A DNA stretch of 64,000 nt from the NCBI GenBank assembly GCA_039995105.1, contig CP146203.1, forward strand, positions 1,178,001 through 1,242,000, written 5' to 3'. Positions 21,306-31,949 of this stretch are shown here, one piece after another; the stretch's first letter is position 1; each line of letters opens with the position of its first letter. Origin of the DNA: Jonesiaceae bacterium BS-20 (GTDB taxonomy: Bacteria > Actinomycetota > Actinomycetes > Actinomycetales > Cellulomonadaceae). Made by a program: the position numbers and the translations under genes. Below the pieces are notes generated by a model, which was not told the origin of the DNA, ran no database searches, and saw only the letters and a program-made list of their open reading frames with translations.

Positions 21306-22373
21306 GTGATTGACTTTAGGTATCACATTGTCTCCCTGATTTCTGTTTTCCTTGCGTTGGCGGTCGGGATTATTCTCGGTGCCGGTCCACTCAAGGAGAC
21401 AATTGGCAACCAATTGACCGGTCAGGTGGAACAACTGCGTGCGGAAAAGGAATCCATGCGCGAGGAGCTGGACGCACAGACCGCTGCCCGCCAGGACGTT
21501 GAAGACTACGTCTCTGCTGCCTCAAAGCGTGTTGTTCAGGACACCCTGACTGACCGCCGGATTGCCGTTGTGCAAACCTCTGACGTGCCGGACGCTTTGT
21601 TTGAGCAGGTTAAGGAGCAACTGACGAACGCGGGAGCTACGGTCACGGCACGTGTGTCATTGTCCAATGCTTGGACGGATCCAGCTCAGGCTGACGCACG
21701 TCAGTCCTATGCCTCCTCGCTGACCGAATTTTTGCCTGAAAATCAGCAAGAACTGCCTGCTGAGAAGGCCCTCGCCGCAGCGTTGATCGTCGCAATCGCA
21801 GAGCACGCTGAGACCGACGCGGACGCGTTGTCCCAGAATGCTGCGTTGGCCCTCGATATTCTCGATGCCGCAGACCTCGTTAATCTAGTTTCTTACTCGG
21901 CTGTTCCCGTTGATGCCGTCGTAATTATCGATGCCTCACACCAGCCGGGTGCAGAGGTAGATAAGGATCAGGAAAATGAGAACGCGGAGGCACTTGCTGC
22001 CGCTTCTAGCCTGCTCATGAACGTTGCCGATGCTGCTGCCCGGCAAACGAGTGGTGTAGTAGTGGCGGCGACCGATGTTGTTGACAACGACCTCGTGTCA
22101 ACCATCCGTGCCAATGCGTCTGCGGTCAAGATCGTGGCAACCGTTTCTGATCTTGGTTCCCCATCCGGTCTGCTGAACGCACCGCTGGCTCTTGCCGCCG
22201 CGATCGGTAACAAGGTTGGTCACTTTGGCTTTGAGAGCTCGGCCACCGCGTTGGTTCCAGCCCTCGTAGTTCTGCCCGAGGTTGACCGGACGATCGAACT
22301 GCCTGAAACACCTCCAGCTGAAGGCGACGCAGCGGCAGATGGTGCCGCAGCAGACGCAACCGACCAAGAGTAG
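21306..22373 (+). CDS. steB: SteB/MctB-family membrane protein
   Basis: The 355-residue protein has one N-terminal membrane segment (VSLISVFLALAVGIILGAG), a coiled coil (residues about 40-80) and a long extracytoplasmic domain ending in an Ala/Asp/Glu-rich tail. The opening MIDFRYHIVSLISVFLALAVG is diagnostic for the family annotated as copper transporter MctB or as SteB. Adjacency to steA favours the SteB role, holding SteA at the septum; no Cys/Met/His-rich copper site is visible. GTG start. Confidence 0.88.
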   Translation: MIDFRYHIVSLISVFLALAVGIILGAGPLKETIGNQLTGQVEQLRAEKESMREELDAQTAARQDVEDYVSAASKRVVQDTLTDRRIAVVQTSDVPDALFEQVKEQLTNAGATVTARVSLSNAWTDPAQADARQSYASSLTEFLPENQQELPAEKALAAALIVAIAEHAETDADALSQNAALALDILDAADLVNLVSYSAVPVDAVVIIDASHQPGAEVDKDQENENAEALAAASSLLMNVADAAARQTSGVVVAATDVVDNDLVSTIRANASAVKIVATVSDLGSPSGLLNAPLALAAAIGNKVGHFGFESSATALVPALVVLPEVDRTIELPETPPAEGDAAADGAAADATDQE

Positions 22374-22384
22374 GAACAGACTTC

Positions 22385-23248
22385 ATGGCACGGACGGGCA
22401 AACTGATTCTTGCGGCTGTTGTTGGTGGTGCGGTGACCATTGCGGTGCGCCGTTACCTCAACGACAATCCACCGGGTGGCGCTGAGCTTTGGACGCGCGC
22501 TAACCACCGCGGTGAGCCTATTTCCTTATTGGAGGGCCCCGCGGTTACCGCAGGAATCACCGCAGGATCGCTCTTGGCCCCAAACGGCCTGTCCGGGGCC
22601 ATAGCGGCCGCGGGCGGGGGAGCGTTCGGTTTGTATGACGACCTCGCCGAGGACACCTCGCAGCGGCACAAAGGCTTTAAAGGGCACCTCGGGGCACTGT
22701 CTCAAGGGGAACTAACGACCGGTGGCTTGAAGATCTTGGGTATTGGTGGCACCGCATTTGTGTCGTCGTGCTTCTTGAATGTACCGCGTTCAGACCGCAA
22801 TGTATTTGATGTGCTGCTGGATACCGCAGTCATCGCTGGTAGCGCCAACTTTGTGAATTTGCTTGATCTGCGGCCGGGCCGTGCCCTGAAGTTTGCGGGT
22901 GCGTCAGCAGCCCTGTTGGGGTTGAAAGGCAAGGCACCCCAGAGTGGAGCGGTCATTGGCGCTTGCCTAGCGGCGGCGACCGGTGACCTCGCCGAGCAGG
23001 ACATGCTCGGAGATAGCGGTGCCAATGCGCTTGGCGCTCTACTAGGCCAGACATTAGCCTCACAGTGCCCACGCACCGTCCGCTTGTTGGGCCTGGCCGT
23101 ACTGGGCGGGCTGACCGTGGCGAGCGAGAAAGTTTCCTTTTCTAAGGTCATAGCCGACACTGCGTGGCTGAACCGGATTGACAGTCTGGGAAGACGCCCG
23201 TCCCCGGTGGTCGCACCCGAGGAATTCCCTAAGGCATCCCAAGAGTGA
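22385..23248 (+). CDS. Divergent MraY/WecA-like (PNPT superfamily) membrane protein
   Basis: The 287-residue hydrophobic protein keeps three marks of polyprenyl-phosphate HexNAc-1-phosphate transferases: YDDLAED in the first loop (the DD pair), ANFVNLLDLRPGRALK replacing the NxxNxxDG motif, and MLGDSGANALGALLG matching the GDxG motif. It is shorter than MraY (about 360) and lacks a His-rich C-terminal loop. It lies between steB (11 nt away) and a MurJ-like flippase (4-nt overlap), so a lipid-linked envelope precursor is the likely context. The substrate, or whether it is catalytic at all, is unclear. Confidence 0.75.
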   Translation: MARTGKLILAAVVGGAVTIAVRRYLNDNPPGGAELWTRANHRGEPISLLEGPAVTAGITAGSLLAPNGLSGAIAAAGGGAFGLYDDLAEDTSQRHKGFKGHLGALSQGELTTGGLKILGIGGTAFVSSCFLNVPRSDRNVFDVLLDTAVIAGSANFVNLLDLRPGRALKFAGASAALLGLKGKAPQSGAVIGACLAAATGDLAEQDMLGDSGANALGALLGQTLASQCPRTVRLLGLAVLGGLTVASEKVSFSKVIADTAWLNRIDSLGRRPSPVVAPEEFPKASQE

Positions 23249-24870
23249 CAGGCAGGTTTTCGGGCAAACTTCAGACCCTAGCTGGGGCCGCGGTTCTTAT
23301 TAGCGTGGTCACCCTACTGTCTCGAATTTTAGGGTTTGCTCGGTCTATTGCCCAAGCAAAATGGGTCGGTACGGGTGGGGTAGCCGAGCACTATGCGGTG
23401 GCCAACCAACTACCAAATATCTTGTTTGAAGTCGTTGCGGGTGGCGCACTAGCTGGAGCGGTTATTCCGCTCTTAGCCGGGGCGATCGCAAAGAACGCCA
23501 AGAGCGATATCTCAAGAACGGCATCGGCATTACTCACCTGGACGCTTGGTGCGCTCGTGCCGCTAGCGATCATCGTGGCGGTATTTGCCCCGCAAATTAT
23601 TAATCTGACCTCGAATCTTGGCCAAACCGAGCACGCCGCAACGGCAAGTACTTTTCTGGTGATCTTTGCCGTGCAGATTCCCTTGTACGGAATTGGTGTG
23701 GTGTTCGGTGGCGTCTTGCAGGCCCACCGCAGGTTCCTGTGGCCTGCCCTAGCCCCCATGTTTTCCTCGCTCGTAGTCATCGTTGCCTACTTTGTCTTTG
23801 GACAGCTAGCCCAGGGGAACCAGCAGAATATTGATCTGCTGACAACCAACGCTCTGGGCGTGCTGGCATGGGGAACTACCGCCGGTGTGCTCGCTATGGC
23901 GCTGACGATGATTGGGCCGATCCGGAGCCTCAGCCTGAACTTGCGGCCAACGCTGCGATTCCCGGGCAACATGGGACGGCGAGCTCGTAACCTGGCGTTG
24001 GCCGGTGTTGGCGCGCTCGTGGCGCAACAGCTGACCATGCTTGTGGTCATGAAGGTCGCCACGACCTTCGGAACTGACCAGACGTTCAACGTTTTCCAGT
24101 ACTCCCAAGCCGTGTACGTGCTGCCCTATGCGGTCATGGTGGTTCCGCTAGCAACCAGCACGTTCCCGAGGATCTCGGCTCTTGCCGCGCAGGCAAACAC
24201 CGTAGCGTTTAATGCCTTAACTGCCGGCACAACGCGCGCCTTGCTGGCGATCTCGGCAATGGGGGCCGCAGCGTTAATTGCGGCGGCCAAACCACTCGAG
24301 GCATTCTTTGAAACGTTCACCCGCGGTGGCGTGCCCGGGATGGGACTTGCGATTGCGTGGACCGCTCCGGGGTTGATTGGTTTTTCCATGATCTTCCACC
24401 TGTCCAGAATCTTGTACGCCAAAGACAACGGACGGGCGGCCGTCATTGGGGCCGCAACCGGCTGGTTGAGTGCCGCCGTACTCACCGCGGTCCTGCCCAT
24501 GCTGCCGCAGTTCGCCGGCCGTTCGGATCTTGCCCTTGCCATCATCGGTGGTAGTCAAAGCGTTGGCATGACCATAGCTTGGTTCATCTTGCTTGCCGCC
24601 GTGGCCAGGGATTGCGGTAAGCAGGCCGTGGCCGGAACCATCAAAACGAGCGTGCTCTCGGTCGTAGGCGTTGCCATTGGCGCCGTTGCGGGACTCCAAC
24701 TGAGCGGGTGGCTGCTCGGTGATGGTGCGTCCATTTGGGCCGCAATTGGGGTTGGTCTGGTTGCGGGGCTAACCGCGGGGCTCATTGTGGCCGTGGTCAA
24801 CGTGATCGGTGATCGCAACATAGTTTCGACCCTGCGTAATATGGGTAACGTCAGTAACACCGCGAGCTAA
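23245..24870 (+). CDS. murJ: MurJ/MviN-like lipid II flippase
   Basis: The 541-residue protein has about 14 membrane segments. The start of the MOP/MurJ domain is clear: LISVVTLLSRILGFARSIAQAK, PNILFEVVAGGALAGAVIPLL, and later LPYAVMVVPLATSTFPRISALAA, matching MurJ transmembrane 7-8. It presumably moves lipid II or another polyprenyl-linked unit across the membrane. The GTG start overlaps the previous stop (GTGA). Many Actinobacteria have a second, longer MurJ (MviN) near the origin, so this copy, next to steAB and a PNPT-like gene, could serve another precursor. Confidence 0.9.
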   Translation: MTGRFSGKLQTLAGAAVLISVVTLLSRILGFARSIAQAKWVGTGGVAEHYAVANQLPNILFEVVAGGALAGAVIPLLAGAIAKNAKSDISRTASALLTWTLGALVPLAIIVAVFAPQIINLTSNLGQTEHAATASTFLVIFAVQIPLYGIGVVFGGVLQAHRRFLWPALAPMFSSLVVIVAYFVFGQLAQGNQQNIDLLTTNALGVLAWGTTAGVLAMALTMIGPIRSLSLNLRPTLRFPGNMGRRARNLALAGVGALVAQQLTMLVVMKVATTFGTDQTFNVFQYSQAVYVLPYAVMVVPLATSTFPRISALAAQANTVAFNALTAGTTRALLAISAMGAAALIAAAKPLEAFFETFTRGGVPGMGLAIAWTAPGLIGFSMIFHLSRILYAKDNGRAAVIGAATGWLSAAVLTAVLPMLPQFAGRSDLALAIIGGSQSVGMTIAWFILLAAVARDCGKQAVAGTIKTSVLSVVGVAIGAVAGLQLSGWLLGDGASIWAAIGVGLVAGLTAGLIVAVVNVIGDRNIVSTLRNMGNVSNTAS

Positions 24871-24879
24871 GGAACCGCT

Positions 24880-25971
24880 ATGAGAATTATTCAAATCATG
24901 GGGACCTCCTCCGGTGGAGTGGCCCAGCACGTTCAGCAGATCACCCAGGGACTCAGCGAAAAGCTAGCAGGAACCGGTGAGGTCCAAGTTGCCTCACCGA
25001 GCGAACTTGTGACACGGTTTTCCAATTTTGCCCGCCATATTCCGTTGGAGATTTCTGACCGTCCGCAACGTTCGGACATCAAGATCGTTCAGCAGATCCG
25101 TAGGATCGCGCTTGGGGCAGACGTTCTGCACGCCCACGGGCTGCGTGCTGCCGCGCTCACAGCGCTGGCGCTGCAGGGCCGGCCAAGGTCAAAGCGGCCG
25201 GTCTTCGTAGCGACCCTGCACAACTTACCCGTGGGATCGGCCAAGATTCAGGCGATCTCTTCCGTACTCGAACGCATTGTTGCCCACCAAGCCGATGCCG
25301 TGCTGGGGGTCTCCATGGACATCGTGGACCGCATGGCCAAGCTCAGGGCAAAGAACACCGCGCGTGCGCTCGTGCCCGCGCCTGCGCTACCGCAGGTGAT
25401 GCTCAACAGGGACCAGGTTCGTCAGAACCTTGGCATCAAAGATGATGGCAAACTCCTGGTGACGGTGGCGCGGCTGGCCCCGCAAAAGGGCCTGGACACC
25501 CTGGTTCAAGCAGCGGCATTGTTTAACGCTGATTCGGACCTGGATGTGCACTGGGTCGTGGCCGGCGACGGGCCACTGCTGGAGTCCACACAAAAACGCA
25601 TTGATGAGCTCGGTGCTCCGGTGACAATGCTGGGGCGGCGCAGCGATATTGCAGACCTCATGAACGCGGCAGACGTTGTGGTCTCAACCGCGGTGTGGGA
25701 AGGGCAGCCGATCGCCGTTCAAGAGGCGCTGTCGCTTGGGGCAGCAATTGTGGCTACCGATGCCGGTGGGACACGGGAAGTAACCGATGATGCCGCCGTG
25801 ATTACGGAGATAGGGAACCCGGTTGCCATGCATGACCGGATCAAGGAGTTGTTGGAGTCCCCAGCGATGTTGAGCGCACTGCGCGGAAGAGCTCAGCGCC
25901 GCAAGGACGAGCTACCTTCCCTCGAGGCGGTTTTGGCATCACTGCTCGAGGTATATGGGATCCGCGGATAG
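24880..25971 (+). CDS. Glycosyltransferase family 4 protein
   Basis: The 363-residue protein has a GT-B fold. N-terminal IMGTSSGGVAQHVQQITQGL binds the acceptor side; the donor half has VTVARLAPQKGLDTLVQAA, VVAGDGPL, LGRRSDIADLMNAADVVVSTAVWEGQPIAVQEALSLG with the retaining-enzyme EX7E-like arrangement, and IVATDAGGTREV. It starts 9 nt after the MurJ-like gene behind an AAGGAA site, and closes the envelope cluster. It likely adds a sugar to a lipid-linked or cell-wall glycan; donor unknown. Confidence 0.9.
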   Translation: MRIIQIMGTSSGGVAQHVQQITQGLSEKLAGTGEVQVASPSELVTRFSNFARHIPLEISDRPQRSDIKIVQQIRRIALGADVLHAHGLRAAALTALALQGRPRSKRPVFVATLHNLPVGSAKIQAISSVLERIVAHQADAVLGVSMDIVDRMAKLRAKNTARALVPAPALPQVMLNRDQVRQNLGIKDDGKLLVTVARLAPQKGLDTLVQAAALFNADSDLDVHWVVAGDGPLLESTQKRIDELGAPVTMLGRRSDIADLMNAADVVVSTAVWEGQPIAVQEALSLGAAIVATDAGGTREVTDDAAVITEIGNPVAMHDRIKELLESPAMLSALRGRAQRRKDELPSLEAVLASLLEVYGIRG

Positions 25972-26108
25972 TACGCGCCCCGGTTACGTGCCAGAGCCTT
26001 GAGTCACCGAGTTTCTGCTCACAAATGAGTGCGTGAGGGCAACATCACCACAACGGGTTTTTGCTTTAGTAGTGGCAGCGCGACGGTTCGCTGATAGAGT
26101 TGAATTCC

Positions 26109-27782
<1,674 letters not shown>

Positions 27783-27810
27783 CCTCAGCATCAGCCTTAC
27801 CGATTGTGTG

Positions 27811-27847
27811 AAACTGCTCCCGAATCTTTTTGATTCGGGAGCAGTTT
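27811..27847 (+). terminator. pyrG terminator
   Basis: AAACTGCTCCCGAATC and GATTCGGGAGCAGTTT form a perfect 16-bp stem around a TTTTT loop, followed by TTT. It lies 28 nt after the pyrG stop. Confidence 0.95.
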
Positions 27848-27914
27848 TTATTTCCATGCCCAACTACGCCCGCCACAATTACGACAGGCTGCGTCGAGGG
27901 ATTATGGTTGAGCC

Positions 27915-28547
27915 ATGATCCTGTCTGACAAAATTACTCCACGCCCAATCCTGTCCAGTATGTTACTCAACAAGGGCCATATTTTTGACCTTGTCCGTGA
28001 AGAAGTAGATCTTGGGGACGGGGGAGTAGTAAGCAGGGATTTCATTGACCACCCCGGCGCCGTCGCCGTAGTGGTGCTTAACGACCAAGACGAGGTCCTG
28101 CTGCTCAAGCAGTACCGGCACCCGGTCCGCGCGGACCTGTGGGAGATTCCTGCCGGACTCTTAGATATTGCGGGGGAGCCGGCCCACATTGGGGCTGCCC
28201 GTGAACTGCATGAAGAAGCAGACCTTGAAGCGGCTTCCTGGTTTGTCCTTGCTGACTACCTGACCACTCCCGGTGGAAACAATGAAGCCATTCGCATTTA
28301 TTTGGCCAGGGACCTCACCGAGGTCCCCGACCATGAGCAGCACGAGCGGGAACACGAAGAATTGAACATGGAGAAGCGCTGGGTTCCTCTTGACCAGGCG
28401 GTAGCGGCGGTACTGGCCGGAGACCTGCATAACCCTTCCGCGGTGGTGGGGATCCTAGCTGCCCAAGCTGCACGGGCAGCCGACTGGTCGACCTTGCGTT
28501 CCGTAGACGTAGAATTCCCTTTCCGCAGGTCAAACCCCCTGCACTAG
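27915..28547 (+). CDS. NUDIX hydrolase, ADP-ribose pyrophosphatase type
   Basis: The 210-residue protein has the NUDIX box in GEPAHIGAARELHEEADL (about residues 90-107), preceded by LLKQYRHPVRADLWEIPAGLLD, the hallmark of ADP-ribose/nucleoside diphosphate sugar hydrolases. GGNNEAIRIYLARDL fits the same group. It likely cleaves ADP-ribose to AMP and ribose 5-phosphate. In many Actinobacteria it directly follows pyrG; here a terminator separates them, so it probably has its own promoter. Confidence 0.9.
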   Translation: MILSDKITPRPILSSMLLNKGHIFDLVREEVDLGDGGVVSRDFIDHPGAVAVVVLNDQDEVLLLKQYRHPVRADLWEIPAGLLDIAGEPAHIGAARELHEEADLEAASWFVLADYLTTPGGNNEAIRIYLARDLTEVPDHEQHEREHEELNMEKRWVPLDQAVAAVLAGDLHNPSAVVGILAAQAARAADWSTLRSVDVEFPFRRSNPLH

Positions 28548-28712
28548 GGCAGCCCCTGACCTCCCTTGAAGTTCACAGTGTGATACATGTGACACAGAAC
28601 GAGCTAAACCGGTAAGAATGGGCTGGTGCAACGCGCCAAGCGGTGCGCTCCAGACGCACTAGATTTGCGATGCACCAGATCACCCAGAGCCCTACGTTAA
28701 GGATTTGCCGCC

Positions 28713-29930
28713 ATGTCTCAGATTTTTTCTTCCGATCGTTATGCAGCCAACGACGAGGGTTTCTTTGGTGACTTTGGTGGAGCGCCACTGCCACCACACC
28801 TAGTGGGCCCGATCGCGGACGTAGCCGTCGCCTACAAGGAAGCTATGGCGGACCCGGCGTTTGTGGATCAGCTGCAGAGCTTGCTGTCCAAGTATGTTGG
28901 CCGCCCATCGCTGTTGTACTTTGCCGAGAACCTGACCAGGGAACTGGGCGGAGCCAAGGTCTACCTGAAGCGCGAGGACCTCAACCACACAGGTGCGCAC
29001 AAGATCAACCACTGCCTAGGTGAGGCACTGTTGGCTAAGCGCATGGGCAAGAAGACCCTCATTGCAGAGACCGGCGCGGGCCAGCACGGAGTTGCATTGG
29101 CGACCGCTGCGGCACTCGTTGGGCTTAACTGCGAAATCCACATGGGTGCAATCGATATTGAGAAGCAGCACGCTAACGTGCGCCGCATGGAAATCTTGGG
29201 CGCCAAGGTAGTCGCTGTTGAAGAAGGTGGACGCTCCCTCAAGGAAGCCGTTGACTCAGCATTCGGCGTATTTGCGGCGGCACCTGAGGATTACTTCTTT
29301 GCTATTGGCTCGGTTGTTGGTCCGCACCCATACCCGTCGATGGTCCGTGACTTCCAGTCGGTTGTGGGCCGGGAAGCTAAGGCGCAGATTCTTGAGGTTG
29401 AGGGCCGCCTGCCCGACTACCTCATTGCATCCGTAGGTGGTGGCTCCAACGCACTTGGACTGTTCACCGCGTTCCTTGATGACGAGTCCGTCAAGATCCA
29501 AGGTGTTGAGCCGGGTGGCGAGGGCCTAGACTCTGACCGCCACGCTGCCACCATGACCCTTGGTACCCCGGGTATGCTCCACGGCATGCACACCAAGGTC
29601 TTGCAGGAAGCAGATGGTTCCCCGTCTCCCGTGCACTCAATTGCCTCCGGTTTGGATTACCCGGGTGTTGGCCCGCAGCACGCCTACCTTGAGCAACTAG
29701 GACGCGTGGAATACGTGTCCGTCAACGATGAGGAAACCATCGCAGCATTCCTGCAACTATCCCGTGTCGAAGGGATCATCCCTGCTCTCGAGTCCGCACA
29801 CGCGTTAGCCCAGGTAGCCAAGCTTGCACCGACCTTGCCAAAGGATGCAATTATTATTGCTAATCTGTCTGGTCGCGGGGACAAGGACGTTGACTTCGTT
29901 GCCGAGCGTCTTGCAGCCGCAAAGGAGTAA
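28713..29930 (+). CDS. trpB: Tryptophan synthase beta chain, without trpA nearby
   Basis: The 405-residue PLP enzyme joins indole and serine to tryptophan. [15 protein letters not shown] carries the Schiff-base Lys97; [11 protein letters not shown] holds the catalytic Glu; [11 protein letters not shown] binds the PLP phosphate. [18 protein letters not shown] includes the segment that contacts TrpA. It is the canonical TrpB1 type, yet no trpA, trpC or other trp gene is in the window, and the 165-nt upstream region has no obvious leader peptide or T-box. It may pair with a distant TrpA or salvage indole. Confidence 0.95.
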   Translation: MSQIFSSDRYAANDEGFFGDFGGAPLPPHLVGPIADVAVAYKEAMADPAFVDQLQSLLSKYVGRPSLLYFAENLTRELGGAKVYLKREDLNHTGAHKINHCLGEALLAKRMGKKTLIAETGAGQHGVALATAAALVGLNCEIHMGAIDIEKQHANVRRMEILGAKVVAVEEGGRSLKEAVDSAFGVFAAAPEDYFFAIGSVVGPHPYPSMVRDFQSVVGREAKAQILEVEGRLPDYLIASVGGGSNALGLFTAFLDDESVKIQGVEPGGEGLDSDRHAATMTLGTPGMLHGMHTKVLQEADGSPSPVHSIASGLDYPGVGPQHAYLEQLGRVEYVSVNDEETIAAFLQLSRVEGIIPALESAHALAQVAKLAPTLPKDAIIIANLSGRGDKDVDFVAERLAAAKE

Positions 29931-29947
29931 CAACTTGTCCTAACGTC

Positions 29948-29983
29948 AAAGGCCGCACAACAGATTTCTGTTGTGCGGCCTTT
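29948..29983 (+). terminator. trpB terminator
   Basis: AAAGGCCGCACAACAG, loop ATTT, CTGTTGTGCGGCCTTT form a perfect 16-bp stem ending in a T-run. It lies 17 nt after trpB and before the convergent ctaA. Confidence 0.95.
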
Positions 29984-30056
29984 GCGTTGAACCGCTCCTG
30001 GGAAGGTCAGCTGCCTTGAACTAGAACCGCGTCATGACCTCTTGGACAGCTCTAAC

Positions 30057-31070
30057 TTATGGCTTGGACTTCCAAGCTGACACGTGAGGGCTGAGCACCA
30101 AGGTCATGTGCACGCTGGCCCAGGTGAGCAGCGCAGCACCGAGCATGTGTCCAAGGACCACAAAGATAGGCAGACCGTTAAAGGTCTGGTAGTAACCAAC
30201 GACGCCCTGTAGTGCGGTGATGCCTAGCAGGATCCACCAGGCGTTGAGTTGGGAAGTGCTGACAACGGGCACGCCGTTTGCGTCATTGGCCTTGCGGTTC
30301 AACAACAGTCCAACACCAAGAATGATCACGACCGCGACAAACAACCACACGAACAGTGCGTGCAGTTTGGAGATTGCCATGGGGTCAAACGCTAGGCGGT
30401 AACCAACCTCGGTGTCGCCGGAGTGGGGGCCCGCACCGGTTACGACTACCCCAAGTATCATGACGGGCAGCGCCATGACCAGCTGGACCCAGCCAAGGTT
30501 TGTCAGCCATGGCTTACCTGCGCCGTGCGTAGGTGTAGGAGCGTTGGACTGAGAGATCCTGTAGTGCAGCAGGGCAGACACAGCGACCAGTGCAAGGGAG
30601 ATCATCATGTGAGCTGAAACGATGGCTGGGTTCAATGTGAACAGCACGGTAATGCCGCCAACGCCGGCTTGAATTGCGATGAGGCCAAGAACGGACCACG
30701 CAAGCACCTTGGTCTCGCGGGTGCGATTCTTGGAGTACTGCAAAGAGAGAATCAGGAGTACCGCGATCACCGACAGCACACCGGTCATGGTTCGGTTACC
30801 AAACTCAACAAACGGGTGGTAGGTAACCTGTTCATGAAATACCGGGGTGAACTGGCCCGGTTCACACAGAGGCCAAGTGGAACAACCCAAACCGGAACCC
30901 GTGAGGCGCACGAGGCCGCCGGTGACAATGATGCCTACTTGGGCGATCAGGTTGGCAAGTGCCAGCCCGCTCGCTCGCGGCTCAACCCGGGTGCCAATAT
31001 TACGCAATAGCCGCGCAAACCGGTTGGTTGAGGTGGGCTTATTCAAGGAAGGCTCGGTGGTAGCAGTCAC
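30057..31070 (-). CDS. ctaA: Heme A synthase (CtaA/COX15)
   Basis: The 337-residue membrane protein has about eight transmembrane helices. GGLVRLTGSGLGCSTWPLC near residue 52-70 is the signature of the actinobacterial/Bacillus CtaA family with the Cys pair; heme-ligand histidines are expected in YHPFVEFGNRTMTG and SAHMMISLAL, with another pair in the second half. It oxidises heme O to heme A for aa3 oxidase. In mycobacteria this gene also lies divergent from the suf operon next to ABC exporter genes. A SURF1 homologue for the same oxidase lies at 60.6 kb. Confidence 0.92.
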   Translation of the reverse strand: MTATTEPSLNKPTSTNRFARLLRNIGTRVEPRASGLALANLIAQVGIIVTGGLVRLTGSGLGCSTWPLCEPGQFTPVFHEQVTYHPFVEFGNRTMTGVLSVIAVLLILSLQYSKNRTRETKVLAWSVLGLIAIQAGVGGITVLFTLNPAIVSAHMMISLALVAVSALLHYRISQSNAPTPTHGAGKPWLTNLGWVQLVMALPVMILGVVVTGAGPHSGDTEVGYRLAFDPMAISKLHALFVWLFVAVVIILGVGLLLNRKANDANGVPVVSTSQLNAWWILLGITALQGVVGYYQTFNGLPIFVVLGHMLGAALLTWASVHMTLVLSPHVSAWKSKP

Positions 31071-31184
31071 ACCCTAACGGTACCGATTTATGCGGTGTTT
31101 AGGGTAGTCGGAGGCCTGTCAGGTTGCTCACCCGGACAAACGATTTACTCGCCTGAAAAGGTTACATGCCTGTCCGGATACCTA

Positions 31185-31949
31185 TCAGTGCCACTTGAAG
31201 TAGCGCTGCGCCGCCCAACCTAGCACGAGTGTCCAAGCGCCAAGAACGAGCATTGGAATGACCGGTATGGTTCCCAAGGTCAGGGCGCCGCGCATTGCTT
31301 CACCGAGTGCACCGGAAGGCAAGGCCAAAGCGATGGGCTCCAGAATCCCGGGTAGTTGACTTGCTGGTACTAGGATCCCGCCTCCGGCTATGAGCAGCAC
31401 GAGCAAGATGTTGGCGAGTGCCAGCACCCCCTCGGCGCGCATGGTCCCGGCCATGAATAATGCAAGGGCGGTGAATGCTGCGGTACCCAGAAGAGCAACG
31501 GGAAGGGCCAAGAAGAGACCCGCGACGGATGGGCGCCAGCCAAGGCCTGTGGCCACCGCTCCAATGATGATCAGTTGGATGACCTCAACCCCGAGGACGC
31601 CAAGGATTTTCGATGCCAGCAATCCGTTGCGGCCAAGGGGAGTGGTGGCCAAGAAGCGCAGCACTCCGTTACGCCGGTCAAATGCGGTTGCAATGGCTTG
31701 GGAGGTAAACGCCGCGGACATGATAGCCATGGCCATGATCCCCGGAGCCATGAACGCGATTTTGCTGGCGTCCCCGGTATCAATAGCAACCGCGGAAGTT
31801 TGTGTCAGCAAGATCAGCGCAATGAGCGGCAGGAGCAGGGTGACCATGAGCTGCTCACCGTTGCGCAAAATGGTCTTGATCTCAAAAGCGGTCTGGTTCT
31901 TGATCCGGTCAACTGCAGGTGCGGCTTGGCTTGTCACAAACGTGGTCAT
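31185..31949 (-). CDS. ABC-2 type exporter permease
   Basis: The 254-residue protein has six predicted membrane segments in the ABC-2 pattern: a cytoplasmic N-terminus with EIKTILRNGEQLMVTLLLPL, IMAMAIMSAAFTSQAIATAFDRRNG-type elbow region and TTPLGR. It belongs to the daunorubicin-resistance DrrB-like group. Its start overlaps the ATPase stop by 4 nt, so the two make one exporter. The substrate is unknown; conserved linkage to ctaA and suf genes in Actinobacteria hints at a link to heme, redox or envelope maintenance. Confidence 0.88.
   Translation of the reverse strand: MTTFVTSQAAPAVDRIKNQTAFEIKTILRNGEQLMVTLLLPLIALILLTQTSAVAIDTGDASKIAFMAPGIMAMAIMSAAFTSQAIATAFDRRNGVLRFLATTPLGRNGLLASKILGVLGVEVIQLIIIGAVATGLGWRPSVAGLFLALPVALLGTAAFTALALFMAGTMRAEGVLALANILLVLLIAGGGILVPASQLPGILEPIALALPSGALGEAMRGALTLGTIPVIPMLVLGAWTLVLGWAAQRYFKWH

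Noticed and set aside
28576-28593. CRP-like site TGTGA-N6-TGACA before trpB
   Set aside because: The second half differs from the TCACA of a real CRP site and the palindrome has several mismatches.
31132-31177. Imperfect inverted repeat CCGGACA/TGTCCGG between ctaA and the ABC permease
   Set aside because: The arms are only 7 nt with a 32-nt gap; it could occur by chance and no function can be supported.
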